A DNA stretch of 64,000 bases from JAFCUW01 sp049898325 (GCF_049898325.1 NZ_JAFCXL010000018.1:41797-105796); one strand, 5' to 3'. Shown: positions 19,117 through 28,383, counted from the stretch's first letter. The notes: generated by a model not told the origin, from the sequence alone. Numbers and translations: made by a program.

Positions 19117-20919
19117 ATGAGCTATCAAGCCCCCCTCAAAGACATGCTGTTCGTGCTCAACGAACTGGCCGCCCTGTCGACCATCAACCAGTTGCCCGGC
19201 TGTGAAGACGCCACCGCCGACACCGTCGAAGCGGTGCTGGAAGAAAACGCCAAATTTTGCGGCAACGTCGTCGCGCCCCTCAACTATCCCAGCGACGTCA
19301 AGCCCAGCTTCTGGCACGACGGCCAGGTCACCACCGCCGCCGGCTTCAAGGGCGCCTTCAAGAGCTTTGCCGAAGCGGGCTGGCAGGGCGTGCAGCACCC
19401 GGTCGCGTTCGGCGGCCAGGGCTTGCCCAAGCTGGTCGCCACGCCGTGCATCGAAATGCTCAATGCCGCCTCGATCTCGTTCGCGCTGGTGGCGCTGCTG
19501 TCGGACGGCGCCATCGAAGCGCTGATCACGGCCGGCTCCGACGCGCAAAAAGCGATCTACCTGGAGCCCTTGATTTCCGGTAAATGGACGGGCACCATGA
19601 ACCTGACGGAGCCGCAGGCGGGCTCCGACCTGGCCGCCGTGCGCACCCGCGCCGTGCCGCAGGACGACGGCACCTACAAAGTGTTCGGCACCAAGATCTA
19701 CATCACCTACGGTGAGCACGACATGGCCGACAACATCGTCCACCTGGTGCTGGCGCGCACCCCTGACGCCCCCGCCGGCGTCAAGGGCATCTCGCTGTTC
19801 GTGGTGCCGAAGTTCCTCGTCAATGCCGATGGTTCGCTGGGCGCGCGCAACGACGCCCACTGCGTCTCGATCGAGCACAAGCTGGGCATCAAGGCCAGCC
19901 CGACCGCGGTGCTGCAGTTCGGCGACCACGGCGGCGCCATCGGCACCCTGGTGGGCGAGGAAAACCGTGGCCTCGAATACATGTTCATCATGATGAACGC
20001 GGCCCGCTTCGGCGTCGGCCTGCAGGGCATCGGCCTGGCCGAGCGTGCCTACCAGCAGGCGGTGGCCTTCGCCAAGGACCGCGTGCAGTCGCGCGACGTG
20101 GCCGGTTCCAGCGGTCCCGTCACCATCATTCACCACCCCGACGTGCGCCGCATGCTCATGTCGATGCGCGCGCAAACGGAAGCGGCGCGCGCCCTGGCCT
20201 ACGTCGGCGCCGGCCTGTCGGACCTGGCGCACCACCATGCGGACGCGGAGACGCGCGCGGCCAACCTGGCCGTCTACGAATACCTGGTGCCGATCATCAA
20301 GGGCTGGTCGACCGAGATGGCCCAGGACGTCACCCGCGACGGCGTGCAAGTGCACGGTGGCATGGGCTTCATCGAAGAGACGGGCGCCGCCCAGCATTAC
20401 CGCGACGCCAAGATCCTCACCATCTACGAGGGCACCACGGCGATCCAGGCCAACGACCTGGTCGGCCGCAAGACGGTGCGCGATGGCGGCGCCGTCGCCC
20501 GCGCGATCCTGGCGCAAGTGCGCGCCACCGAAGCGCAATTGCTGGAAGCCGGCGCGCTGCCGGGCGGCGCGCATTTCGCCGCCATCGGCGCCCAGCTGGC
20601 GCAAGGCAGCGCGGCGCTCGAAGCGGTGGTCGAATTCATGGTCGCCAACATCAAGACCGATGTGACCGCCGTGTTCGCCGGCAGCGTGCCTTACCTGCGC
20701 CTGGCCGGCATCGTGCTGGGCGGCTGGCAGATGGCGCGCGCCGCCCTGATCGCCCAGAGCAAGCTCGACGCAGGCGAGGGCGACGCCAGCTTCTATCAGG
20801 CCAAGATCGGCACTGCGCGCTTCTTTGCCGACCACCAGCTGTCGCAGGCGGGCAGCCTGCGCAGCGCCATCGTCGGCGGCAGCGCCGGCGTGATGGCCCT
20901 GACCGAGGCGCAGTTCTAA
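19117..20919 (+). CDS. Long-form acyl-CoA dehydrogenase
   Basis: The 600-residue product carries the acyl-CoA dehydrogenase core: GTMNLTEPQAGSDLAAVRT (flavin/substrate strand), FGTKIYITYGEHD, VQVHGGMGFIEE, and KILTIYEGTTAIQ with the catalytic-site Glu. An extra C-terminal domain of about 150 residues follows, typical of the longer FadE/phenylacyl-CoA-type enzymes. It oxidises an acyl-CoA to the enoyl-CoA and passes electrons to EtfAB encoded just upstream. The chain specificity cannot be read from sequence. Confidence 0.93.
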   Translation: MSYQAPLKDMLFVLNELAALSTINQLPGCEDATADTVEAVLEENAKFCGNVVAPLNYPSDVKPSFWHDGQVTTAAGFKGAFKSFAEAGWQGVQHPVAFGGQGLPKLVATPCIEMLNAASISFALVALLSDGAIEALITAGSDAQKAIYLEPLISGKWTGTMNLTEPQAGSDLAAVRTRAVPQDDGTYKVFGTKIYITYGEHDMADNIVHLVLARTPDAPAGVKGISLFVVPKFLVNADGSLGARNDAHCVSIEHKLGIKASPTAVLQFGDHGGAIGTLVGEENRGLEYMFIMMNAARFGVGLQGIGLAERAYQQAVAFAKDRVQSRDVAGSSGPVTIIHHPDVRRMLMSMRAQTEAARALAYVGAGLSDLAHHHADAETRAANLAVYEYLVPIIKGWSTEMAQDVTRDGVQVHGGMGFIEETGAAQHYRDAKILTIYEGTTAIQANDLVGRKTVRDGGAVARAILAQVRATEAQLLEAGALPGGAHFAAIGAQLAQGSAALEAVVEFMVANIKTDVTAVFAGSVPYLRLAGIVLGGWQMARAALIAQSKLDAGEGDASFYQAKIGTARFFADHQLSQAGSLRSAIVGGSAGVMALTEAQF

Positions 20920-20965
20920 GGCGCTGCCACGGCCGCGGCGCGGCCGGATCGATTGGCGTAAAGAG

Positions 20966-20997
20966 GGAGGCGGTCCATGCGGATCACCTCCTTTTTT
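20966..20997 (+). terminator. Rho-independent terminator of the acyl-CoA dehydrogenase
   Basis: The 11-base arms GGAGGCGGTCC and GGATCACCTCC pair with one mismatch and one G-T pair around a four-base loop, followed by six T residues. Confidence 0.8.
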
Positions 20998-21192
20998 GTA
21001 GTTGGGGCAGGGTGCGCCGCGACCCCATCTTGCCCCTTGCGGACCGGGGAAAATTATTTTCCCGGCTGTTACATTGTGCGCAAATTGACGGCTTTTTTTG
21101 ATGTATCGTAACGCTCCGATCGGCGGGCAAAATTACGCTATGCAACTCTTTTGCAGCGTGTATTCCCCCGCGCACCCGACAACAGGATTCTT

Positions 21193-23187
21193 GTGAATAC
21201 GATGACACCGTTCGACACCCAGCCCCTTTCCCGTCCACGTCCACGCGGCGCCATCTTGCTCAGCCTGCTCGCCGGCAGCGTGCTCAGCGCCTGCGGCGGC
21301 GGTGGCGGCGGCGCCGGCACCAGCGCCGATCCGGTCCCCGTGACGCCCGCGCCCACCGAGTGCGTGGTGCGCATCATCGCCGACACCAGCGTGGCCGCCG
21401 GCAAGACCGCTGGCGCCACCGTGCAGGCCTGCAGCGGCGCCATGGCCGATGTCAGCTGGGTACAGGAGAGCGGCGCGGCGCTCGAACTGCAGGCCGCGCG
21501 CAGCGCCACCGTCGCCTTCGAGCCCAGCGTCGCCGGTAGCGTGCGCCTGCGCGCCAACGTCACGCTCGTCGATGGCCGCAGCGCCAGCGCCAGCGCCGAC
21601 GTCCTCGTCAGCAGCGCACCCACCGGCAGCTACATCAATGTGCGCGCCGACCACTCGGTGCGGGCCGATACCGACACCTCGGTGCGCGCCTGGCCCACCG
21701 TGGTCGGCGGGGACAATGTCACCAGCATCACCTGGACCCAGATCGCCGGGCCCACCGTGACGCTCGACACCACCGAGCCGCAACTGCTGATGTTCAAGTC
21801 GCCCCAGGTGACGGCCGACACGGTGCTGAAATTTCGCGCGCTGCTCACCACCAGCAGTGGCCGCCAGGACACGGACGAGGTGACGGTGGGCGTCGAGGTG
21901 CAGGCGGCCAAGCCGAACGGCTACCTGTTCGACCAGACCGAGCGCGTCCATGCCTACCGCGCCGCCGGCGTGTATGCCGGCGTGCTGGCCCGCTGCACCT
22001 ACGACATCGGCGTGTACTACGCCAACAGCAGCGCCACCAATTTCTGCAGCACCGCGACCCTGCCGCTGCTGCAAACGGAGGCGGGTGCCGGCGCCGTGCC
22101 CTCGGTGGCGCAGGTGATGGGGCGGGTGCTGGTGTCGCACGATTTCCTGGGCGCGAATTTTGAAAATTTCCTGCTGACCCAGGACGTCAACGGCGACTTC
22201 CGCCGCCTGCTGTCCGGCGTCACCGCCATCGTCATCGGCTCGCACGTGCGTCCCAGCTATTACCAGCCGGCCACGGGGGCGATCTACCTGGACGCGAACA
22301 ACCTGTGGCTGACCCCGCAGCAGCGCGACGTCGTCACCGAGGTACCCGATTACCGCCTGGCTTACGCCGACGGTCTCAATTTCACCAGCCTGGGCCGCCA
22401 GGTAAAAAACAATGACTACGCGCGCGCCAGTTATCCCAGCACGCAGCGGCGCAGCCGCGCCAGCGCTGATCTGATCACGGACCTGGGCCGCCTGCTGTAC
22501 CACGAGCTCAGCCACGCCAGCGATTTCATTTCGCCTGCCGAGCGCGCGCTCAATCCCGGCCTGTCGATCTATGCCAATGTGCTGCCGCGGCTGACGGCGA
22601 ACAGCTTGCCATCGGACATGCTGGCGTTCCAGTACCCGCTGCAGTCGAGCGAAATGAAGGCGCTGGGCCAGGTGCTGTACCGGGGCGCCACCGCCACCGC
22701 CCAGCAGAAAGCCTACACGGCCACCGACATCGGGCGTTTCTTCAGCAGCGACCGCGCCTCCGACGATTACGCCTATTCGATCAGCGCTGATAGCAACTCG
22801 CGTGAAGACCTGGCCATGCTGTTCGAGGAATTCATGATGAGTTACCGCCACGGCATCGTCTACGACTACGCCTACAGCGACCTGGTGCTCGATGGCCAGA
22901 CGGCCTCGCAGGTGCTGGTGCGCTGGGGTGAGCGGGGCCGTATCGCCGAAGCGGCCATCAAGCCGCGCATCAAGCTGGTGTTGCAGCAGGTGGCGCCGTG
23001 GATCGACGTGAGCGCCGTCGACCGCCTGCCTGCGCCGATCCTGATGACGCCGGGGGCGAGCTGGACGGCGAACCTGACGATCAGCCCCATGTTCGGCGCC
23101 ACGCCGTCGAGCTTGCGTACGCTGGCGCCGGCGGTCAGCACGCGCAGCGCGCGCGACGATGTGCAGGGGCTGCGTCGCCCCCATTAA
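21193..23187 (+). CDS. Lipoprotein with HExxH zinc-protease motif
   Basis: The frame is open from 21151. The GTG at 21193 has AGGA five bases before it, giving 664 residues; an ATG at 21202 is the alternative. The lipobox VLSAC is followed by a glycine run. Residues from about 50 to 240 look like two Ig-like domains (repeats of Val/Thr-rich strands). The rest is globular and holds LLYHELSHASDF with HELSH at residues 437-441, plus EDLAMLFEEF about 100 residues later as a possible third zinc ligand. I do not recognise a named family; a surface gluzincin-type peptidase is inferred. Confidence 0.72.
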   Translation: MNTMTPFDTQPLSRPRPRGAILLSLLAGSVLSACGGGGGGAGTSADPVPVTPAPTECVVRIIADTSVAAGKTAGATVQACSGAMADVSWVQESGAALELQAARSATVAFEPSVAGSVRLRANVTLVDGRSASASADVLVSSAPTGSYINVRADHSVRADTDTSVRAWPTVVGGDNVTSITWTQIAGPTVTLDTTEPQLLMFKSPQVTADTVLKFRALLTTSSGRQDTDEVTVGVEVQAAKPNGYLFDQTERVHAYRAAGVYAGVLARCTYDIGVYYANSSATNFCSTATLPLLQTEAGAGAVPSVAQVMGRVLVSHDFLGANFENFLLTQDVNGDFRRLLSGVTAIVIGSHVRPSYYQPATGAIYLDANNLWLTPQQRDVVTEVPDYRLAYADGLNFTSLGRQVKNNDYARASYPSTQRRSRASADLITDLGRLLYHELSHASDFISPAERALNPGLSIYANVLPRLTANSLPSDMLAFQYPLQSSEMKALGQVLYRGATATAQQKAYTATDIGRFFSSDRASDDYAYSISADSNSREDLAMLFEEFMMSYRHGIVYDYAYSDLVLDGQTASQVLVRWGERGRIAEAAIKPRIKLVLQQVAPWIDVSAVDRLPAPILMTPGASWTANLTISPMFGATPSSLRTLAPAVSTRSARDDVQGLRRPH

Positions 23188-23220
23188 CTTGCGTGCGGTG
23201 GGGCAGGGCTGGCGTCTGCG

Positions 23221-23643
23221 TCAGCCGTACGCCCCACCCGTATAGAGCAGGTCGAACAAGCGCGCCATCGTCGAAATCAGCACCGTCGTTCCCACCAGCA
23301 TGGTCGCCACCAGCAGCAGCGCCAGCGGCCAGCGCGAGTCGCTTCGCCCTTCGCTGTCCGGATTGAAAGCGGCGTCGAATTTCTCGTCCGCCATCACCCC
23401 CAGCACCAGCGCCTGCAGAAAGCCGGCGATCATCGACACAATCAGCGGCAGCAAGCGGTAAAACAGGTTGATGTGGGGCGCCAGCAGCAACAGCAGCGCG
23501 CTCGCCGCCAGCAAGGCCAGGTGTACAGTCAGCAGCGCGTCGCGCCCGCCGCGCAGGTACAGGCGGTGCACGCCGGCGGCGCCCAGCGCGGCGGCCAGCA
23601 GGGTGGCCAGGGTCTTGTTCTTGTGGGGGCGGGGCAGGGACAT
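23221..23643 (-). CDS. TM2-domain-like small membrane protein
   Basis: The 140-residue product begins with KNKTLATLLAAALGAAGVHR followed by LYLRGG, the basic first helix and turn of TM2/NINE proteins. A second hydrophobic pair follows, then a short acidic loop (DEKFDAAFNPD) and a last membrane segment. Function in the family is unknown. It converges with the HExxH lipoprotein, with only 33 bases between stops. Confidence 0.78.
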   Translation of the reverse strand: MSLPRPHKNKTLATLLAAALGAAGVHRLYLRGGRDALLTVHLALLAASALLLLLAPHINLFYRLLPLIVSMIAGFLQALVLGVMADEKFDAAFNPDSEGRSDSRWPLALLLVATMLVGTTVLISTMARLFDLLYTGGAYG

Positions 23644-23793
23644 GGAGACGCTTGATGTCAGTAAAGCATGCAGTATCGGGCAAAACGGTGGCCTGCCGTG
23701 ATTTTTTCGACAAAATGGCTTTGCCCGTGCGGGCCGAAATCGGCGATAATGCTCGACTTCGGACCGAATTGCGCGCCCTGAGTTCTTTATTGC

Positions 23794-23823
23794 TTGCTGC
23801 TGTGCGGCATTGCGCGCTATAAT
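23794..23823 (+). promoter_or_regulatory. Promoter of the rpsP-rimM-trmD-rplS operon
   Basis: TTGCTG (-35, 23794-23799) and a perfect TATAAT (-10, 23818-23823) are separated by 18 bases and lie 41 bases before rpsP. Confidence 0.72.
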
Positions 23824-23864
23824 TGTCGGCTTTTTCCGCTCAGCATAACTTTTTGGATTTAATT

Positions 23865-24122
23865 ATGGTCGTTATTCGTTTAGCACGTGGAGGCGCCAAG
23901 AAGCGCCCGTTCTTCAACATCGTTGCAACGGACTCGCGCAATCGCCGCGACGGCCGCTTCATCGAGCGCATCGGTTTCTACAACCCGATGGCATCCGGTG
24001 GCGAAGTCGGTCTGCGCATTACCGCGGACCGTCTGGCCTACTGGCAAGGCGTTGGCGCACAATTGTCGCCAACCGTTGCCCGTCTGGTTGCTCAGCAGCC
24101 AGCCGTTCCAGCAGCAGCGTAA
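23865..24122 (+). CDS. rpsP: 30S ribosomal protein S16
   Basis: The 85-residue product starts MVVIRLARGGAKKRPFFNIV, the universal bS16 N-terminus. An open extension to 23823 is rejected because it overlaps the -10 element. It is the first gene of the classic rpsP-rimM-trmD-rplS operon. Confidence 0.98.
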   Translation: MVVIRLARGGAKKRPFFNIVATDSRNRRDGRFIERIGFYNPMASGGEVGLRITADRLAYWQGVGAQLSPTVARLVAQQPAVPAAA

Positions 24123-24140
24123 TTTACTAGCCAGGCCATT

Positions 24141-24689
24141 TTGACCGATTCAGCGGCAGCAGCGGGGTCCCTTCCCGCCGACCTGGTTCAGGTCGGGTAC
24201 GTATCAGGCCCTTACGGCGTCACCGGTTCAATCCGCGTCACGCCGTTTTCGACCGATGCCGATGCCCTGATGAGTGTCAAAACCTGGTGGCTGAACAAGC
24301 CAAACCAGCAATCCGTCTCCGTGCGGACTGCCAAGATTCACGGCGGCGACGTCGTCGCCCAGTTGGTCGGCGTGGTGGGGCGCGATGCCTCGGAGGCACT
24401 CAAGGGTGCATCCGTATCGATTCCCCGCAGCGAGTTCCCGCAACTGGCGGAAGATGAGTTTTATTGGTCCGATCTGATCGGATTGAACGTCGTTAACCTG
24501 CAGGGCGAAGCGCTCGGCACGGTCAGCGACATGATGGACAATGGCGCACAGTCGATTCTGCGCATCGCGCCGGTGGCGCTGGCCGATCAGCCAGTGCAGG
24601 AGCGGTTGGTGCCCTACGTCGACCAGTACGTCAAGTCGGTCGATTTGGCAGGCAAGGTCATTGTCCTCGACTGGGGCCTCGATTATTAA
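24141..24689 (+). CDS. rimM: 16S rRNA processing protein RimM
   Basis: This 30S maturation factor binds ribosomal protein S19 while the 16S head folds. The 182-residue product has the N-terminal RimM beta-barrel (VQVGYVSGPYGVTGSIRV) and a C-terminal PRC-barrel half (EDEFYWSDLIGLNV, VPYVDQYVKSVDL). The start is TTG at 24141, 18 bases after rpsP; no ATG is available in the right place. Confidence 0.94.
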   Translation: MTDSAAAAGSLPADLVQVGYVSGPYGVTGSIRVTPFSTDADALMSVKTWWLNKPNQQSVSVRTAKIHGGDVVAQLVGVVGRDASEALKGASVSIPRSEFPQLAEDEFYWSDLIGLNVVNLQGEALGTVSDMMDNGAQSILRIAPVALADQPVQERLVPYVDQYVKSVDLAGKVIVLDWGLDY

Positions 24690-24721
24690 TCCGGGTCGCC
24701 CGCATTCGCAGCGAGAACACC

Positions 24722-25483
24722 ATGCAGTTTGATGTGGTCAGCCTGTTTCCGGAGATGTTTGCCGCGTTGACGCAGTCGGGTGTCACCCGCCGCGCGCACG
24801 AGCAGCACAAGTGGGGCCTGACGGTGTGGAATCCCCGTGATTTCACCGTCGATAACCACCGCACCGTGGACGACCGCCCGTACGGCGGCGGCCCCGGCAT
24901 GGTGATGCTGGCGCGCCCGCTGGAAGCGGCCATCAACGCAGCCAGGCAGCGCCAGGTGGACCTCGGTCTGCCGGCTCCGCGGGTGGTGTTCATGTCGCCC
25001 CAGGGCGCGCCGCTCACGCATGCGAAGGTGATGGCACTGAAGAACGAGCCGGGCTTGATCGTGTTGTGCGGCCGCTACGAAGCGGTCGACCAGCGCTTGC
25101 TCGACAAAATGGTCGACGAAGAAATCAGCCTGGGCGATTTTGTCCTCTCCGGCGGCGAATTGCCGGCGATGGCGCTGATGGATGCGGTGGTGCGGCAGTT
25201 GCCCGGCGTGCTAGGCGACGATGCCTCGGCGGTCGAAGACAGCTTTGTCAACGGCCTGCTCGATTCGCCCCATTACACCCGTCCCGACGTGTATGAAGGG
25301 GTGGCCGTCCCCGCTGTGCTGATGGGCGGCAACCATGCCGAGATCGTCAAGTGGCGGCGCCAGCGGATGCTTGAGGCAACCGCGCGCAAGCGGCCCGATC
25401 TGCTGGCGGCGGCACGCGCCGATGGGCGCCTGAGCAAGCACGATGAAAAGTTTTTGGCCGATTTCCCGAAGTCGGCCACGTAA
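24722..25483 (+). CDS. trmD: tRNA (guanine-37-N1)-methyltransferase
   Basis: TrmD methylates G37 of tRNAs to prevent frameshifting. The 253-residue SPOUT enzyme has the trefoil-knot sequences VDDRPYGGGPGMVM, CGRYEAVDQR and SLGDFVLSGGELPAMALMD. The last residues (KFLADFPKSAT) are encoded by the first copy of a tandem repeat that continues past the stop, so the C-terminus may have been reshaped by repeat gain. Confidence 0.97.
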   Translation: MQFDVVSLFPEMFAALTQSGVTRRAHEQHKWGLTVWNPRDFTVDNHRTVDDRPYGGGPGMVMLARPLEAAINAARQRQVDLGLPAPRVVFMSPQGAPLTHAKVMALKNEPGLIVLCGRYEAVDQRLLDKMVDEEISLGDFVLSGGELPAMALMDAVVRQLPGVLGDDASAVEDSFVNGLLDSPHYTRPDVYEGVAVPAVLMGGNHAEIVKWRRQRMLEATARKRPDLLAAARADGRLSKHDEKFLADFPKSAT

Positions 25484-25555
25484 GCGTTGTTGGCCGGTTG
25501 CGAAAAGCGGCCAGGCAAGAGTTTTTGGCCGGTTTCGCAAAACCGGCCACGCAGG
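25450..25555 (+). repeat. Three tandem 35-36-bp hairpin repeats at the trmD 3' end
   Basis: Units at 25450-25485, 25486-25520 and 25521-25555 share the frame GTTTTTGGCCGGTTTCGC...CGGCCACGCA. Each can fold on itself; the third has a 10-bp perfect stem (TGGCCGGTTT with AAACCGGCCA). Unit 1 is coding (trmD end), and units 2 and 3 lie in the trmD-rplS spacer. Confidence 0.85.
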
Positions 25556-25647
25556 TGCAGCACCCGGCGGGCATGTGGCCCGTCCGTATCAACCCCATCC
25601 TCTACTGGGCATTGCAGCGCCAGCACGATGGTTACAGGAGTTTTACC

Positions 25648-26034
25648 ATGAATCTGATTCAAACTCTCGAGCAGGAAGAGATTGCCCGTCTGGGCAAGAC
25701 CATCCCTGACTTTGCACCAGGCGACACCGTCGTCGTCAACGTCAACGTCGTCGAAGGCACCCGCAAGCGCGCCCAGGCATACGAAGGCGTGGTCATCTCC
25801 CGTCGTAACCGTGGCCTGAACTCGAACTTCATCGTTCGTAAGATCTCGTCCGGCGAAGGCGTCGAGCGTACGTTCCAACTGTATTCGCCACTGATCGCTT
25901 CGATTGAAGTCAAGCGTCGCGGCGATGTCCGTCGCGCCAAGCTGTACTATCTGCGTGAGCGTTCGGGCAAGTCGGCACGTATCAAAGAAAAGCTGCCACA
26001 ACGTCGCGTTGCAACGCCAGCAGTCGCCAAGTAA
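25648..26034 (+). CDS. rplS: 50S ribosomal protein L19
   Basis: The 128-residue product starts MNLIQTLEQEEIARLGKTIP and carries the bL19 signature VVISRRNRGLNSNFIVRKI and YYLRERSGKSARIKEK. ACAGGAG lies seven bases before the ATG. Its 164-base distance from trmD, holding two hairpin repeats, is unusually long for this operon and may tune L19 output relative to TrmD. Confidence 0.98.
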   Translation: MNLIQTLEQEEIARLGKTIPDFAPGDTVVVNVNVVEGTRKRAQAYEGVVISRRNRGLNSNFIVRKISSGEGVERTFQLYSPLIASIEVKRRGDVRRAKLYYLRERSGKSARIKEKLPQRRVATPAVAK

Positions 26035-26080
26035 TATTAGCGACAGCGTTGCACACCGAAGGCACCTTGCGTGCCTGGAA

Positions 26081-26105
26081 AAGGCATCCACTGGATGCCT
26101 TTTTT
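26081..26105 (+). terminator. Rho-independent terminator of the rpsP-rplS operon
   Basis: A 9-bp perfect stem (AAGGCATCC with GGATGCCTT), three-base loop and T-tract lie 46 bases after rplS. Confidence 0.9.
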
Positions 26106-26130
26106 GCTTTTTTACCAAGGAATTTCGCGC

Positions 26131-26793
26131 TTGCCCAAGCTTCCCTTCGACCCCGAACAGTTACCGATCGACAGCATCGCCGGCGAGGCGCCCGTGGCGC
26201 CGGCGGCGCTGACGGCGGCGGCCCTGCGCCAGCGCTTTGCCGTGCCGCCGCCGTGGACGCCCGAGGAGCTCGACGAATCGGTGGGCCCGCGCGCCGTGAT
26301 GACCCCGGCCGCCGTGCTCATTCCCCTGGTCGAGCGCGCCGAGGGCCTGACCATGCTGCTCACGCGCCGCACGGCGCACCTGAACAACCATCCGGGCCAG
26401 ATCAGCTTTCCCGGCGGGCGCGCGGAAAAATACGACCTGGGCGCCGCCGCCACTGCCTTGCGCGAGGCGCAGGAGGAAATCGGCCTGGACGCCCGCCATG
26501 TCGAGCTGATCGGCACCATGCCCGATTATCTGACCGGCACCGGCTACCACGTTGTGCCCGTGGTAGGATTGCTGGCCCCGCCGTTCGAGCTGACCGCCGA
26601 AAGCAATGAAGTGGCCGATATCTTCGAGGTGCCGCTGGCCTTCCTGATGGATGGCGCCCACCACCAGCGCCTGTCCTACGTGCTGCCAGCGGGCGCGCGG
26701 CGGCGCTTTTATGCGATGCCCTACGACGATTACTTCATTTGGGGCGCCACCGCCGGCATGATCCGCAACCTGTTTCACTTCCTGCGCGCCTGA
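26131..26793 (+). CDS. Nudix hydrolase, CoA pyrophosphatase type
   Basis: The 220-residue product has the Nudix region NNHPGQISFPGGRAEKYD...ALREAQEEIGL, and the NudL/CoAse hallmark (LLTRRTAHLNNHPGQISFPGG) before it. These enzymes cleave CoA or acyl-CoA to 3',5'-ADP and phosphopantetheine. TTG at 26131 is taken as start: it follows AAGG, whereas the longer open frame would run back through the rplS terminator. Confidence 0.87.
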   Translation: MPKLPFDPEQLPIDSIAGEAPVAPAALTAAALRQRFAVPPPWTPEELDESVGPRAVMTPAAVLIPLVERAEGLTMLLTRRTAHLNNHPGQISFPGGRAEKYDLGAAATALREAQEEIGLDARHVELIGTMPDYLTGTGYHVVPVVGLLAPPFELTAESNEVADIFEVPLAFLMDGAHHQRLSYVLPAGARRRFYAMPYDDYFIWGATAGMIRNLFHFLRA

Positions 26794-26914
26794 CGCGCGC
26801 CCGCGCAGCAGCCCCGGTTCTGGATCTTCTCCGCACGCCAAGTTGATTCCGCTCCATCTCTGCGCTATCTTAGCGGGGCCGGGCAGTATTGCCGTTTATT
26901 ACCAAGGACGTTCG

Positions 26915-27877
26915 ATGACTTTTCTTTCCATTCTGTGCGCGCTGCTGATCGAGCAGTTGAAGCCCTTGCGCTCAGATAACATGATTTATGCCGAGATCAA
27001 AAGTTTCGCCATACGCATGGAAACCTGGTTCAACGCCGGCAGCGCCGCCGACGGCCGGCTGGGCTGGTTCCTGATGATGGGCGCCCTGATGGTGCCCACG
27101 GCGCTGATCTACTGGGTGTTAAATCACTACAATCTGACCTTCGCCGCCTTCGCCTGGAACGTGCTGATCGTCTACCTGACGCTGGGTTTTCGCCACTACA
27201 GCCATTATTTCACCTCGATCCAGATCGCCCTCAACAACGGCGACGAAGCCACCGCGCGCACCTTGCTGGCCGACTGGGCCAGGATCGACACGGTCGGCAT
27301 GGAGTCGGGCGAGATTTCCCGCATCGCCGTGGAAAAGGCGCTGGTGACGACCCACCGCAATGTGTTCGGCGTGTTTTTCTGGTTTCTCATGCCGCTCGGG
27401 CCCGCCTGCGCCGTGATGTACCGGGTGGCCGAATACCTGGCCCGCGCCTGGAACGAGCCGGACCACATGCACAACGAAGCGTTCGGCCAGTTCGCCGCCA
27501 AGGCGTTTTACTGGATCGACTGGCTGCCCGTGCGCATGACGGCGGTGGCGTTCGCCGTGGTGGGCAATTTCGAAGATGCCATCTATGCCTGGCGCAACTT
27601 CGCCCACCGCTGGGTCGACCAGGCCAAGGGCATCATCCTCACCGCCGGCGGCGGCGCCATGGGCGTGCGGCTCGGTTCGCCGTTCGAGAATGCCTCCGGC
27701 GTCACCTTGCCGCCCGACGCGGCCACGGTCGACAGCAGCGAGGCCGACGCCGACGTCTTGCCCGGCGTCGAGCCCACCATCCGCGCCTTGCAGAGCACCG
27801 TGGGCCTGGTGTGGCGCGCCTTGTTGCTGTGGATGATGATATTGTTGCTGCTGTCCGGCGCAGTCTGGCTCGGTTAA
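26915..27877 (+). CDS. CobD/CbiB-family membrane protein
   Basis: The 320-residue protein has four or five membrane segments and the CobD/CbiB-like core (GFRHYSHYFTSIQIALNNGD, EISRIAVEKALVTTHRNVFG, FWFLMPLGPACAVMYRV). True CobD/CbiB joins aminopropanol to cobyric acid in cobalamin synthesis, but no cobalamin gene is near. Betaproteobacterial stand-alone relatives of this shape may have another role. The start at 26915 has AAGGACG nine bases upstream. Confidence 0.83.
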   Translation: MTFLSILCALLIEQLKPLRSDNMIYAEIKSFAIRMETWFNAGSAADGRLGWFLMMGALMVPTALIYWVLNHYNLTFAAFAWNVLIVYLTLGFRHYSHYFTSIQIALNNGDEATARTLLADWARIDTVGMESGEISRIAVEKALVTTHRNVFGVFFWFLMPLGPACAVMYRVAEYLARAWNEPDHMHNEAFGQFAAKAFYWIDWLPVRMTAVAFAVVGNFEDAIYAWRNFAHRWVDQAKGIILTAGGGAMGVRLGSPFENASGVTLPPDAATVDSSEADADVLPGVEPTIRALQSTVGLVWRALLLWMMILLLLSGAVWLG

Positions 27878-28038
27878 ACGGGCCTTGGCAGCTTGGGGGA
27901 GACAGGCGGGCGCCGGCGCAGGGCGCCCGACCATAAAGGGGACTTCAAGTCTTCTATAAGATATAATACTGCGTCAGCTGCCCGGTTGAAATTGTCCGGG
28001 CCCTTCCACGCCGCATTCTCCCCGAGACCCGCCGCCCC

Positions 28039-28383
28039 ATGGCCGAAACACCGCAAACCAAGATCGATGTCGCTGAGGAATTTTTCATTCTCGGCCTCAC
28101 CAGCGACGGCAAGCAATTTCGTCCCAGTGACTGGGCCGACCGCTTGAGTGGCGCCATGTCGTGCTTCCAGCCGGAAGGGGTAAGAAATGCCCGCCTGGCG
28201 TTTTCGCCCTATGTGCGCCCCACCATGCTCAACGGCGTGCGCGCCGTCGTCGTCGACAAGGCCCTGAAAAACATCGAACCGCTGGCCTATCACTTCGTGG
28301 TCGACTTCGCCAAGGACAACGACTTGCAAGTGGTCGAAGCGTGCGAGCTGCCCGACGTCAAACCGAAGCCGCCTGCCCGGTAG
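28039..28383 (+). CDS. DUF3579 family protein
   Basis: The 114-residue product has the family wording FFILGLTSDGKQFRPSDWA, MSCFQPEG and LAYHFVVDFAKDNDLQVVEACELPD. DUF3579 proteins are small soluble betaproteobacterial proteins without known function. It stands alone between CobD-like and CBS genes. Confidence 0.85.
   Translation: MAETPQTKIDVAEEFFILGLTSDGKQFRPSDWADRLSGAMSCFQPEGVRNARLAFSPYVRPTMLNGVRAVVVDKALKNIEPLAYHFVVDFAKDNDLQVVEACELPDVKPKPPAR

Noticed and set aside
18970..20835. 621-codon minus-strand frame opposite the acyl-CoA dehydrogenase
   Set aside because: Shadow of a conserved gene; composition is dominated by Gly/Arg/Ala/His with no recognisable block.
21133..23184. 683-codon minus-strand frame opposite the HExxH lipoprotein
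   Set aside because: The plus strand has a lipobox, SD and enzyme motif; the minus frame has none.
25498..25647. 50-codon N-terminal extension of L19
   Set aside because: It runs through the hairpin repeats; the ATG at 25648 has a perfect SD and the universal L19 start.
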